Shown here piece after piece: positions 43,152-53,828 of a stretch of 64,000 nucleotides of DNA. The notes under the pieces were generated by a model. The model searched no databases and was not told the DNA's origin. It worked only from the letters and a program-made list of their open reading frames with translations. Source of the stretch: Magnolia sinica (lineage: Eukaryota; Streptophyta; Magnoliopsida; Magnoliales; Magnoliaceae); the NCBI RefSeq assembly GCF_029962835.1, contig NC_080584.1, forward strand, positions 84,410,862-84,474,861. The letters run 5' to 3'. Position numbers and translations under genes: made by a program. Positions within the stretch are counted from its first letter, which is position 1, and every line of letters begins with the position of its first letter.

Positions 43152-45379
43152 TGATCAGGGTCAAATATTGCATATCAGACCCTAGTAATTGCCTAAATTT
43201 ACGTACATGATAAGGTTTAATGCCATATTTTAATCGTGTTTTTTTATTACAGGATGAAATCAGGTGTATTGAAAGATGATGTTAAGAACATGGATTTGGC
43301 GCTCCAAAATTACCAGAGCACGGGATGGACTCCAGAAAACCAATAGTGAAGATTTTACACGCCTGGGATTGAGGAAAGCAAGGCAAAGGGGCTCGAAAAG
43401 GGTCCAGAATGCAAGATCACATGTTTTCCGTCATCCGATCAACTCGAAACTTCATACACGTGATGGGGACCATAAATGAACCGTACATATTAAATTTCAG
43501 CCATTGAAAATCTCAGAAAGTGTTCTAACGGCCAGATCAGCCCCTTAATTCATTAAGTGGGGCCCGCTGGATATCTGGATATACATCAATTTTGGTCCTG
43601 ACAGTGGAAATAATATGAGAAAAAGGATGGACGGTGCAGATTTCTCAAAAGTATCACAGTGGACCCCACCTTGGGTGACATGTGCATGGTGCACATGTGC
43701 ACTGCATGTGCACCGAACGAGCATAAGTCGGTCAGCAGCGCTGACCCGACTTCATCCTTTCAAAAACAGAAACTCCCGTTTCTGGCGTGTGTAACGGACC
43801 GCTAGCCGTTTTTGCGAAGGATTGTGGGCCCCGTACGTCACCCGTACGGCCGATCCGAGCCGTCCATCGTGTAGATGGGTTCGAGAACTACAAAACCATG
43901 CTGATATTCCACTCCCATACGTGCACACGTGTTCGGTACAGAGGACACAAGCAAGCTGCCCCATGACGTCCAGAATGAAAACAGCATGATTCCTTCTTTG
44001 GGCCGCGTCCACGCAAGTTCAAAACCATCCATCTTTGAACGAAATCTCGTCCTCTATCCAATGGACGGGGTGAATTTCCCCGAAAACGCTTATGTGGGGC
44101 CCACCGAGCATCGCAGCGCCGGACGTGCGAAGGCTTACGCACGTCCGCGAAAAAACTGACTTCCGGGCGGTTGTGGCCCACCATCTTCGATCAGATGGAA
44201 GATCTGATCCGTCCATCGTGTAGAGGGCGTCGAGAGCTTCAAAACTATGTTGATATTCCTCGTCCATGCGTACACACGTGTGCGGTGCAGAGGCCAAAAG
44301 TATACTGCCCCGGGACGTTCAAAACTGATCTTTTTGTATTTTCTTCTCTGGGCCGCACTAATGGACCTTCAAAACCACCCATGCTTGACTGAAATTTCGT
44401 TCTGAATCCAATGGACGGGGTGGATTTTCCATAAAATACCTCTGTGGGGCCCACCGATCAAGGCTGCGAAAAATTGCACTTCGAGTCCTTCTACGACTCT
44501 GCCACCGACCCCAGCCATCCAGCAGCTATAGAAGGAGAGTTTTGGACGTGGGAAAGGCATTCAGAACCAGGGGATTCCAGATCTGGAGCAAGGAAGAGAA
44601 GAAAGAGAAGAAAGAGAAGAAAGAAGAGAGAGAGAGAGATTGTTTGGTTTGATGTTTTTTTCATGAATTTTATTTAATATTTTTATGGATTTTATGGGTC
44701 ACTAATCTCTCAGCTAGGGCTGAGATGAAGCCCTTAATTTGATCAGCTCTTGTGTTGGTTGATTTACTTTGAATTTCAATTAATTTGTTTCTTTCTTTAA
44801 GTGGGCTTTATGGGTTTCAGTTCTATACTTCTCCATCTATGAACTTGATTAAAGTATATATATGGATGTTGTTTGGATGCTTATTATAGGTGCTTGTGTC
44901 TGATCAAGAACAAGTTTCCTATAGAGGAAGAAACAGGGTGCTTTAAGGAATGCACATTCCATGTACCCGACCAAGGACATGGGATATGTCATTCATGGCA
45001 TTGCTTAAAGGAATTAGACAGTCTGTATGCCCGATTAAGGACACAGATTGTGCTTTCTCTGTATAAGGGGTATCAATCTAGATCAAGGTGAATCAACAGA
45101 CAAAACAAGGGTTAGGATAATTAGGGGTGGATTCGAAAGTCCTAGTGCTCTCTCTCTGATTGAATTTTCTTCCCTGTTCTTAATTAATTGTTTTTCATAA
45201 AATTGTGCTTAGTAATTCATTCCATTATTTGTTGGATTAGTTAAGGAGAATCATAGATTTGAATTGTGACGACCAGTCCTCGTGGGAACGATCTCGTAAT
45301 ACGTACTGTATCTGCATCTGATTCGTATACTTGCGAGTTTAAAAATCATTTAAATCGTGTTGGTTTAAATAAAACATCA
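43152..45379 (+). repeat. 3' LTR of the Athila-like element (2228 bp)
   Basis: A near-identical partner of 33444-35655. Differences seen include GGTGTATTG for GAGTGTGTACTG near the start, a replaced segment at 43791-43830, and a CAGCCATCCAG insertion near 44511. The same two tandem ~350-bp units are present. Confidence 0.9.
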
Positions 45380-45384
45380 TATAT

Positions 45385-48235
45385 GCCGTATTAGTGAAGG
45401 GTGAGGAATTAGAGCCCTCAAACATTCATCCAAGTTAAAAACTATTCCTAAACAAATTCAAAGAAGTTTCGCCTTAAGATTTACCCGATGGATTGCCTCC
45501 CATGAGGCATCTAACATCACATAGACCTCGTCCTTAGGGCTAGCCTATCTAACCGCATTCATTATCGGATGAGTCCGAAGGAGTGTGAGATACTTCAGGG
45601 ACAAGTGGAGGAATTGATCCGTAAGGGTCTTTTAAGAGAGAGCATGAGCCCATGTGTCGTACCAGCGTTATTAATGCCAAAAAAATGGGAGTTAGTGCAT
45701 GTGTGTCGACAGCCTGGCAAGCAACAAAATCACCATCAAATATCGATTCCCAATACCGCGGTTGGATGATATGCTCGATATGCTAGAAGGGGTCAAGGTG
45801 TTTTCTAAGCTAGACCTGAGGAGCGGGTACCATCAGATTAGTATCTAACCCGGTGATGAGTGAAAAATGGCATTCAAGACCAAGGGTCGTATGAGTAGCT
45901 GGTCATGCCCTTTGGTCTATCGAATGCACCAAGCACTTTTATGTGTTTGATGAATCAAGTACTAAAATCGTTCACTGGCTGATTTGTGGTAGCATATTTT
46001 GATGACATCCAAATATATAGTTAAGATGAGACAGAGCATAGGAAACATCTCAAACAGGTGTTGTAGGTCCTATAAGTTAACAAGTTGTACCTCAACTTGA
46101 AGAAGTGTAGCTTTTTAACGAATAGTCTGTTGTTCCTAGGATTTGTTGTAACATCCACGGGCATACATATAGACGATGAAAAGGTGCGAGTCATTAGGGA
46201 ATGGCCGATCCCGATAAAGCATTCATGAAGTGAGGAGTTTCTACGGATTGACGACCTTTTATCGTCGATTCGTATGAGATTTTAGCATAGTAGTCACACC
46301 TATTATAGATTGCATGAAAATGGGACAATTTTAGTGACCAATGAGGTTGACAAGATCTTTCACAAGATCAAGCATCGGTTGTCCACAACACCAATTTTGG
46401 TTCTTCCTAATTTCGACAAGTTGTTTGAGGTTAGGTATGACGCTTCAAATGTCGAAATTGGAAGAGTATTATCACAGGAAGGCAGGCCGATGCCTTCTAT
46501 AGCGAGAAGCTCAACGAAGCCTGAAAGAAGTGGTCGACGTATGAGATTGAGTTGTACGCAGTTGTTCAAGCGCTGCAAAATTAGCGGCATTATCTGATTC
46601 AAAGAGAGTTTGTTTTATACATTGACCATCAAGCATTAAAGTTTATTAATAGTCAGACTAACGTGAATCGTATGTATTCTAGATGGGTTGTGTTTTTGAA
46701 GGAATTCACATTCGTTTGAAGTATAAGTCAGGACAGCAGAATAAGATGGCTGATGCACTTAGCCGTCGTGCATCATTACTTATTACAATGAGCAATGAGG
46801 TTGTCAGCTTCGACTGTCTAAAGGAGCAGTATGCTAAGTACGAGAACTTTAAGGATTCTTGGATAATGTGGCAAGGTCATCCCAATGACCTATATATACA
46901 GGACAATTTTATCTTCAAAGAGAATCAATTGTGCATTCCCCAAAGTTCTTCGAGGGAGTAGATTATTCAGGAGCTACATGGAGGTAGCCTTGGCGGACAC
47001 TTTGAGCCTAATAAGACGCAAGCTCTTGTGGAAGAACAGTATTACTAGTCCCAATTGGTATGTGATATGAAAAAAGCAGTACAACGTTATCATATTTGTT
47101 AGACTTCCAATGGGTAATCTCATAATACGGGCCTCTACACCCCCTTACATGTGCCTGACAGCCCTTGGGAGGATATATTTATGAACTTTGTGCTTAGTCT
47201 CCCACGAACACAACATAGAATAGATTTATTATTCGCGGTGGTAAATCATTTCTCCAAGATGACGCACTTTATCTCATGCAAGAAGACCCTCGATGCAACA
47301 CAAGTGATGAATCTGTTATTCAGAGAGGTCGAGCGGCTACACAGGGTCCCCAAGACCATTACTTCTGACCGTGACTCGAAGTTCGTTAGCCACTTTTGGA
47401 AGACTTTATAGACTCGATTCGATACACAATTTCAGTTCAGCAATGCTTACCACCTACAGACTGATGAACGGACTGAAGTGGTGAACCGCTTGACGGGAAG
47501 TCCCCATTTCAGATTATTTACGGACGAGTGTCTTGCCATAAACTTGACTTGGTCCATTTGCTCAAACTCATAGGCATGAGCATTGCAGCAGAACATATGA
47601 CAGTTATAATCATGGGCATTCATACGGAGGTACAAACCAAGCTACATGCCTCGAACAAGAAGTATAAAGAACAAGCGACAAGCATTGGCGACAAAAAGTG
47701 TTCGATGTGGGCAACCGCGTTATGGTTCATCCACACAAAAAGAGATTTCCGACTGGGATATACAACAAGTTGAAGAATTAAAAGATTGGACTGCTACCAA
47801 TCATCCGAAAGATATTTACGGCCGAGTGCCTCGTCATAAACTTGACTTGGTCCATCTGCCCAAACTCCCAAGCATGAGTATTGCAGCAGAACATATGACA
47901 GACAAAATCATGGGCATTCATGCGAGGTACAGACCAAGGTATATGCCTTGAACGAGAAGTATAAGGAACAAGCGGACATACATTGGTAACAAAAAGTGTT
48001 TGAAGTGGGCAACCGCGTTATGGTCCATCTACGTAAAAAGAGATTTATAACTGGGACATACAACAAGTTGAAGAATAAAAAGATTGAACGAGTACCAATC
48101 ATCCGAAAGATCAATAACAACGCTTACGTTGTTGATCTTCCAGATGACATAGCGATCTCACGAACTTTCAACATCGCGAACCTAACCGAGTATCATGAAC
48201 CAAAGTAGGACGAGTTCTTTTGAAGTGGAGGTGAC
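45385..48235 (+). pseudogene. Outer Ty3/gypsy element: reverse transcriptase, RNase H and integrase, multiply broken
   Basis: The text resumes with AVLVKGEELEPS. Reverse transcriptase: [20 protein letters not shown] at 45570-45630, PAL..PKK, then in other frames [19 protein letters not shown] and SGYHQI (45760-45845). The YFDDI-type core (AYFDDIQIYS) is at about 45990-46020. RNase H: FEVRYDASN..IGRVLSQEGRP at 46417-46490 and KYKSGQQNKMADALSRRASL at 46719-46780. Integrase: [20 protein letters not shown] and [15 protein letters not shown] at 47163-47280, and [20 protein letters not shown] at 47348-47405. The C-terminus is duplicated (see 47517-48115), and the last frame ends ISRTFNIANLTEYHEPK at 48208. 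Many stops mean no functional product. Confidence 0.85.
47517..48115 (+). repeat. ~300-bp tandem duplication in the integrase 3' part
   Basis: The segment CTTGACTTGGTCCATTTGC...ACCAATCATCCGAAAGATA (about 47540-47810) is repeated at about 47840-48110, with roughly 15% difference. Both copies hold GCAGCAGAACATATGACAG, GGGCAACCGCGTTATGGT and ACAACAAGTTGAAGAAT. Confidence 0.85.
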
Positions 48236-48745
48236 TGATGTAGAGTAGGTCGCGAATAGTTTCATGCCCAAGATGGATTAAAAAAGGCCTAGTCAACCAC
48301 AGAAGTGATCCGGACCATCAGACCTTAAATCGGGTGAATCTTGTAATCCGGATTAAGTTATTTAACGTACCATATATGATTTTGGGGTAGGATGAGCTAC
48401 ATTAGCCAACTAACCCAGCTTAGCCAGGATTCCCATGCCAAATTTGCGAGATTCCATCAGATCGACGGTCAAATTCCATGTTTATTTCTGTTTTTACTAT
48501 TTTAATAAGTTTTAGTTTGATTATAACTCTTCATTTGTTGGGCTTTAGGAGTTGTATTCAACATGAAAAGTGTTTAGAAAAATTATAAGAATAACGTGTT
48601 TAGAAAAGTATTTTAAAATTATTTTTATTTCTTTTCCGTGTGGATTCAAAAAGTCTCCATGAGAAGTCTAGAGAAGCTCCATAGATTCAGAGTAGTTATC
48701 CTTGAGAAAGACAGTGACCGACCTCATACGTTCATCCCTGTGTCA
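48236..48745 (+). repeat. 3' LTR of the outer Ty3/gypsy element (510 bp)
   Basis: TGATGTAGAGTAGG...CCCTGTGTCA, preceded by the purine-rich GAAGTGGAGGTGAC. It lacks ~140 bp, including the TATA region, present in the 5' LTR. Confidence 0.88.
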
Positions 48746-49577
48746 TAAACACCAAGAACAAGAACTGTCCGATCCGATGATCCATCTTTATAATGTGGGC
48801 CAACGGGCCAATACATGATCAATGGACTCCCACGGTGGGCATGGTGCGGCCGTATCATCGGAGGCTTTCAACAGTATACTACAGCCTTATGAGAAGAATT
48901 CGTTATGCGTATGTCGTCCACACAGAATCAAATGCATGTGTCCTCCTGATGGGGCCCACATTCATAACTCTTCCATCGATCACACCCATTGATTTATGGA
49001 GTTGATCATGAACCACTGGCCCACATTCAACTTAGCCAAGTTTTGTCAGCCATCCGTTGGGAGACATTGGTAGGGGTCCATCGGTATAGCTTGTAGGGTA
49101 TGGACGGTTACGATGATTTGACCATATCTCGATATGGATAGGACAAGGAAGTGAGATGAAGATATATACGAGGTCATTTCACATCTATTCGAGCCCATTT
49201 GAGAAAATTTAAATAGACTAAGATTGCTGGGGTTTGAAATCTTCAAACACGACAAAAGTCACCCTTCCATTTCTTATATTTTATATCTAAGGGCAGATTC
49301 CAATATTTTCTAAGACGACTACACGAGTAAAATAATCAAAAATTATAACTGAAATCCATGCCGTGAGAGAAGTGTATAAGATTCTACCCATGCATCCTGT
49401 GGGCACCAGCTTGGAGATGATCCCACCCAAAAAATTTAAAATAAAGAAAAATAAATTAAAAATTAAAAAATTAAAAAATTAAAAAAAAAAAGTCTTCTAA
49501 CTCATCGAATTTAAATGAACTCCTATGGTCCACGAGACATCCGTATCGGAATTGGTTGGTGTTGGAGAAGTACTGTC
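48746..49577. other. Intergenic DNA right of the retrotransposon stack
   Basis: No gene is recognised. It has host-wide phrases (GATGGGGCCCACATTCATAA) and an AAAATTAAAAAATT tract at 49437-49492. Confidence 0.4.
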
Positions 49578-49990
49578 GCCTCACTATGATATATTTATTT
49601 TATCCACACCATCCATCCATTTCTTCGGTTCATTTAGCCCAAAAAATGAGGTAGATCCAAATCTTATGTAGACCACACAATGGAAAAGAGTGGTGATTGA
49701 ACACCTGCCGTTAAAACTTCTCAAGGGTCCCAAAAGTGTAGGAGCAAGCTGGTAGTTTTATTTTCACTTCATGTAGGTCTTTGCGGCCTAATAAACAGGT
49801 TGGATGGCAAATAAATATCATAGTGGGCCCTGGAAGTTTTTAATTGTGAACGTTCAATCACCACTGTTTCCTATGGTGGGGTCCACCCAAGATTTGGATC
49901 TACCTCATTTTTTAGCTCAGGCTCTGAAATGAGCTAGCAAAATGAATGGACGACAGGGATTAAACACATACATCATGATGGGCCAGAGAG
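49578..49990 (+). repeat. Foldback repeat family, full-length reference copy
   Basis: The left arm (49578-49745) and the inverse of the right arm (49825-49990) align almost end to end. Left AAAAAATGAGGTAGATCCAA pairs with right TTGGATCTACCTCATTTTTT. Left GTGGTGATTGAACACCTGCC pairs with right GAACGTTCAATCACCAC. The outer ends are ACTATGATATATTTATTTTA and TAAACACATACATCATGATG. The unpaired centre is about 80-100 bp. A transcript would fold into a hairpin with arms of about 165 bp. No flanking target duplication could be fixed. Confidence 0.88.
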
Positions 49991-50291
49991 CTTTTCAAGC
50001 ACCGACGTGTTACTGGAGGAGTCACTACCAAATCCTAGTCCGTATCACCCCTGGCGGTACCTGACAGAGTGATATATAACGGTATTGGCGGTGGTCTCAT
50101 TACGTACACCATTTCAACCTTATAGGATTGGATACTGCGTCCGGCCATACCCACCTGCAGCTACGGGGTGGGTTTTTATTTGGACGGTGACCCCATTTCA
50201 GATATGAGACCCACATCCAAAGCACTTTGAAAGGAACTCGGCTTCCGTAGTAATCCCTCCCGTTAAGACATCAGTGCTGTGGAAAAGCTCA

Positions 50292-50630
50292 ATGGCCCCA
50301 TCATTATATATATGTGTCTTATCCATGCTATCGGTTCATTTTTCCATATCATTTCAGGACATGAACCCAAAAATGAAGAAGATTCAAATCTTACGTGGAC
50401 CGTAATATAAAAAACAGTGGTGACTGAATACTCAGCATTAAAAACTTCTTAGGACCTACTGTAATGTTTATTTGATATCCAACTTGTTGATTAAGTCACA
50501 CAGACTTGAGTTAATTCAGAACTTTTGTGGCCCTAAAGAAGTTTTCAACGGTGGACGATTAATCACAATCTTTTTTTTTTATGGGGTTCGCGTGAGATTT
50601 GGATCTGTCTTATCTCTGAAAGGATGACTG
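50292..50630 (+). repeat. Foldback repeat family copy, left four-fifths, interrupted by the copia element
   Basis: It begins GGCCCCATCATTATATATAT and runs through the centre to GATTTGGATCTGTCTTATCT. It breaks at 50630 where the copia LTR starts. The remainder seems to continue right of the copia element (54371-54420: GATCACATGGAAAAAAAACA, ATGTGTCTCTTATGGTAGGG), shortened by about 25 bp. Confidence 0.75.
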
Positions 50631-51248
50631 TGTTGGGATTTTGGCCTGCGGAATCACACAGATCTAGATTTAGGATAGCAATCCAATAACACCAAGCACA
50701 CACAAGATAACACAGATTTAACGTGGAAAACCCTTGCAGGAAAAAATCACGGCACAAAGCAACAGATCTCCAATATGAAAATAGAAATTACAAAGAGAGA
50801 GGATTTACCCAATTCGAACAACCTCGAATCTCACACTTGCTACACCCTTTAGAAACCCTAAAATCCTTTTAGGAACCCTTAGAACTCCTTTAGAAAGCCT
50901 TAAAAAAAATTAGAATAGCCCTAGGGACTCCTATTTATAGTTTAGGAAACTTCCCTTTCGCACCCTTACGAAAGGCGACACAGAAATCCACAGTCCACAT
51001 CAAATTTAGAAATGAATCTGCGTAACCACGACTGGTGGAGCAAACTGCACGACCGGTCGAGCGGACCCCACGACCGGTCGAGCATGGCCCATGACCGGTC
51101 GAGCACGTCGGACCCAAAAACTGATACTTGCTGGAGTTCGAGTCGAGCAGGCCACGACTAGTCGTGCAACTCCCACAACCGGTCGAGCCAATCACTCGAT
51201 TGGTTGAGCACGGTAAAAAAAATTTCAGATTTAAGACACCTGACAACA
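50631..51248 (-). repeat. 3' LTR of the copia element (618 bp)
   Basis: TGTTGGGATTTTGGCCTGCG...CTGACAACA. It contains about seven variants of CACGACCGGTCGAGC between 51027 and 51212, more than the 5' LTR has, which explains its greater length. A TATA-type block (CTATTTATAGTTTAGG) lies at 50931-50946. Confidence 0.9.
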
Positions 51249-51479
51249 ATCTCCATCATGTCTTTAATCTTCAAATGTGTAGTTTCTTGACCTCTTCTCT
51301 TATTTCTATATTGCATCATAACTTCTCGTGCGCACTCCGTCCTTCTTTTACGCCATTGTCAAGCCCAAAGAAGTTATACTAAACTTGAACTTCTCGGTAG
51401 GAACGATTTAGGTGATCATGTCTGCCGGATCAAAATCCACAAGCTCAACCACCTTTGCTCATGTCTTCTCAAAAGAAAA

Positions 51480-51900
51480 GACGTAGTCTTCTTACCATCT
51501 CACCGCTACCCAATATTGCTTACCGGGGTACTTGCTCACAACACTGATAGACTGTGAAATAATCGGTCTAATCCAAACCATGACATACACTGTCAACCGC
51601 ATTCGAATAAGGCTCATAAGATATCCTACTTTTCCTCATCTGTTTTGGGATATGTCCTGAGGAAAAGTTGAGGAGAGACATGTAGGGAACGCTCTCCGGC
51701 TTTACTTGGCCCATCACATCGTTGACTAATACTTACACGCAAGATATTCCTCCTGTGATTACCAAAGCCTACTCCTCCTTCAGTCTCAATGCCAAGAACC
51801 ATCTTTACAGCCCCCTCGATCCTTCATCCTGAATGTCCCACTTAACCGAGTCTTCGGTACATTGATTTCAGACATGTCATAATTGGCGATCTACATGTCA
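51480..51900 (-). pseudogene. Remnant of copia reverse transcriptase / RNase H
   Basis: Minus-strand translation in shifting frames gives SGTFRMKDRGAVKMVLGIE-like text near 51860-51780, then SQRCDGP and SPKTDEE-like text near 51700-51640. YSNAVDSVCHG (RNase H approach) is near 51620-51590. Stops occur in every frame. The identification rests on the order of short matches to the family as I know it. Confidence 0.55.
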
Positions 51901-52410
51901 TCAATTCCTGACTCACTATGAAGAAATCAAACCACTGCCTTGGCGACAGGTCGAACCACGACCTCCTGCAAAGTCTTTTCTCAGCCCCTTTAACTTCGAA
52001 CCGCTCCGGTTGCTTCATGTAGATCTGCTCTTCACTTTTTCTTGTAAAAGTGCAGACTCTACATCCATCTTTTCAGCTCAAGATCACATTGGCCAACCAG
52101 CGCCAATCACGGATCTAATAGACACCTGTTATACCGTCAGCGCGAATATCTCTGAGAAGCCGATCCCTTCACTACCAACCTCGCCCTATATTTATGTTGT
52201 ATCCTCCTGAAGATCCACCTGCATCCAACCGCTCTCCGGCCCATTGGAAGCTCCACCCGCTCCCATATGTCAGTCTGGTACAAGGAATCCATCACATCAC
52301 CCATAGTCACCTTTCACTTCTCAGCACCAGGCTTACCTAGAGCCATCTGAATAGAAGATGAATCCTCTACGATATTGGAGTCGTCCATGTATCTCGCCGA
52401 TATCCTGCGG

Positions 52411-53100
52411 TCATGCCGTGTGATTCTTCTCATAGGTGACTGCTCTACCTACTCTGTAATCCTGTCCGCGTGTCTCAACCTTCCTGCCCTGCTCGCTCAT
52501 GTGGCTATGCCCAACATGCCACACACGTGCAGATGTGGAATCCGCTACATCCACTGCAGCTCCACCTTTTGAAGTGCTCCCAATCAACCTGTACATGTTA
52601 CCGAGTCGTTACGCTTTCATGATTACCTATGCCCCCTTAGATACCTTAAGAGCACCATCAATACCTGTGTACTTGCATTCTTTTGCCTCGAGTACACCAA
52701 GAGAAATCAGATTCTGCTTTAAATTAGGAACGTGCCTGACATTAGTCAAGGTACGCTCCACCCCATCAAACATCCTGATACGTACTGTACCAATAGCCAC
52801 AACATTACAGGCAAAGCCATTGCCCATAAACACCTGTCCACCATCGCACTCCATGTAGCTGGCGAACCAACTCCAATGAGCAGTCATGTGAAAATATGCC
52901 CCTGTCTAGCATCCACTCGCCCTCACGATCATTGCATGGCCGCTTGATAGTAAACACAGACAAAACATTACCATCACATCCACTCGATCCATCAGACGTG
53001 ACAGTATTGACCTCCTTATATGAAGCCTCAAAATCTTCTCTCTTCGATTTAGGATTTTCATAATCCTTCTTCACATGTCCTTCATTCCCACAGTTCCAGC
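52411..53100 (-). pseudogene. Copia zinc knuckle, protease region and GAG-pre-integrase, decayed
   Basis: Just after gag, KCWNCGNEGHVKKDYENP is a CCHC knuckle whose last Cys is Tyr (53104-53051). EWMLDRGIFSHDC (about 52925-52885) is the protease active-site region with D-S-G changed to D-R-G. VVAIGTVRIRMFDGVERTLT and VPNLKQNLISLG follow (52810-52700). MYRLIGSTSKGG and RVWHVGHSHMSEQG mark the GAG-pre-integrase (52596-52480). A stop separates gag from the knuckle. Confidence 0.75.
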
Positions 53101-53107
53101 ACTTTAC

Positions 53108-53704
53108 CTATCCTTTGCCCTTGCCCTTGGATTCGGATCTAGAACCTGAAGAAAATGTACCTTGTTCAGAATTCCTACCCCTTGTAACTAGTGCATCAGA
53201 AGATATTCCCATGTCGACATTAAGTTTTCTCATAGCTTTCCCTTGAAGAGCTGAGATAAGGGTGTCGACACTCAGGGTTTTATTCGTGCTGCACATAGTG
53301 TCCTCGAATGCCTCATAAGACGCCAGAAGAGAATTCAGCAATATACATGCCTGTTCTTCATCTTTCATCACTTTCTCCATATCCAGCAATTTGCAAACCA
53401 ATTTATTAAAGTTGCTGATGTGAGCCTCCAGATCTCCACCCTCTGCCATCTTGAAGTTATACCACTGTCGCTTCAAGTGCAGGCAATTTTTAAAAAAAAT
53501 TTTCACATAAACATCCTTTAACTTTGCCCATAACTTAGCTGCAGTTTTCTCCCTCATGACGTTGTAGAGAACCTCATCCGTAAGGCATAAACGGATCGAT
53601 GATAAAGCCTTCTTATTAAGAGTATTCCACTCATCATCAGTCATAGTAGACTTCCGTTCCTCAAGAGCAACATCTTCGCCTTGCTTGATTAAGGAACTCA
53701 TCAT
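53108..53704 (-). pseudogene. Copia gag (UBN2-type), frame mostly intact
   Basis: The open frame gives MMSSLIKQGEDVALEERKST, SIRLCLTDEVLYNVMREKTA, AKLWAKLKDVYV, LDMEKVMKDEEQACILLNSL and LQGKAMRKLNV, the standard copia gag order. The true N-terminus lies further upstream on the minus strand (EIEKYSGQNNFELWKIK, up to about 53758), but no in-frame ATG remains there. It ends at a stop before the zinc knuckle. Confidence 0.82.
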
Positions 53705-53814
53705 CTTAATCTTCCATAACTCAAAATTATTTTGTCCTGAGTACTTTTCAATCTCATACCTAGTGCTTCACATTATTACTAATCCCTCAGATTCATATCT
53801 GTGCCCCAATGATT

Positions 53815-53826
53815 GCTCTGATACCA
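53815..53826 (-). promoter_or_regulatory. Primer binding site (tRNA-Met), perfect
   Basis: On the minus strand TGGTATCAGAGC, starting two bases after the 5' LTR end. Confidence 0.85.
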
Positions 53827-53828
53827 CT

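Larger units (their letters stand above)
33444..45379 (+). mobile_element. Athila-like Ty3/gypsy retrotransposon inserted in the outer element, TATAT target duplication
   Basis: It is bounded by two 2.2-kb LTRs (33444-35655 and 43152-45379; TGATCAGGG...AACATCA). The TATAT duplications are exact: 33439-33443 and 45380-45384. The primer site TGGCGCCGTTGCCGGGGAC (35662) matches the tRNA-Asp type used by Athila/Tat elements. Gag and protease follow. After 38824 the expected reverse transcriptase, RNase H and integrase are absent and replaced by foreign blocks. TGCTGGTTGGGGGTTG before the 3' LTR is the polypurine tract. The two LTRs look nearly identical apart from scattered changes and one ~40-bp difference near 34089-34130 / 43791-43830, so this is the youngest large insertion here. 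It is non-autonomous. Confidence 0.9.
28948..48745 (+). mobile_element. Outer Ty3/gypsy LTR retrotransposon, split by later insertions, 19.8 kb overall
   Basis: The 5' LTR (28948-29595) and 3' LTR (48236-48745) share start TGATGTAGAG, end CATCCCTGYGTCA and long internal stretches. A tRNA-Met primer site follows the 5' LTR. gag (29630-30467, resuming 32550-33215), protease region (33060-33440), reverse transcriptase (45560-46290), RNase H (46400-46790) and integrase (46900-48208) occur in Ty3/gypsy order, all with stops and frameshifts. No clear chromodomain is seen at the end. The flanks TAACA / TAAAC are not a clean duplication. The element is old: its LTRs differ by many substitutions and a ~140-bp deletion. 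Confidence 0.88.

Noticed and set aside
46360..46602. Minus-strand frame opposite the RNase H region
   Set aside because: A shadow of the decayed pol on the plus strand.
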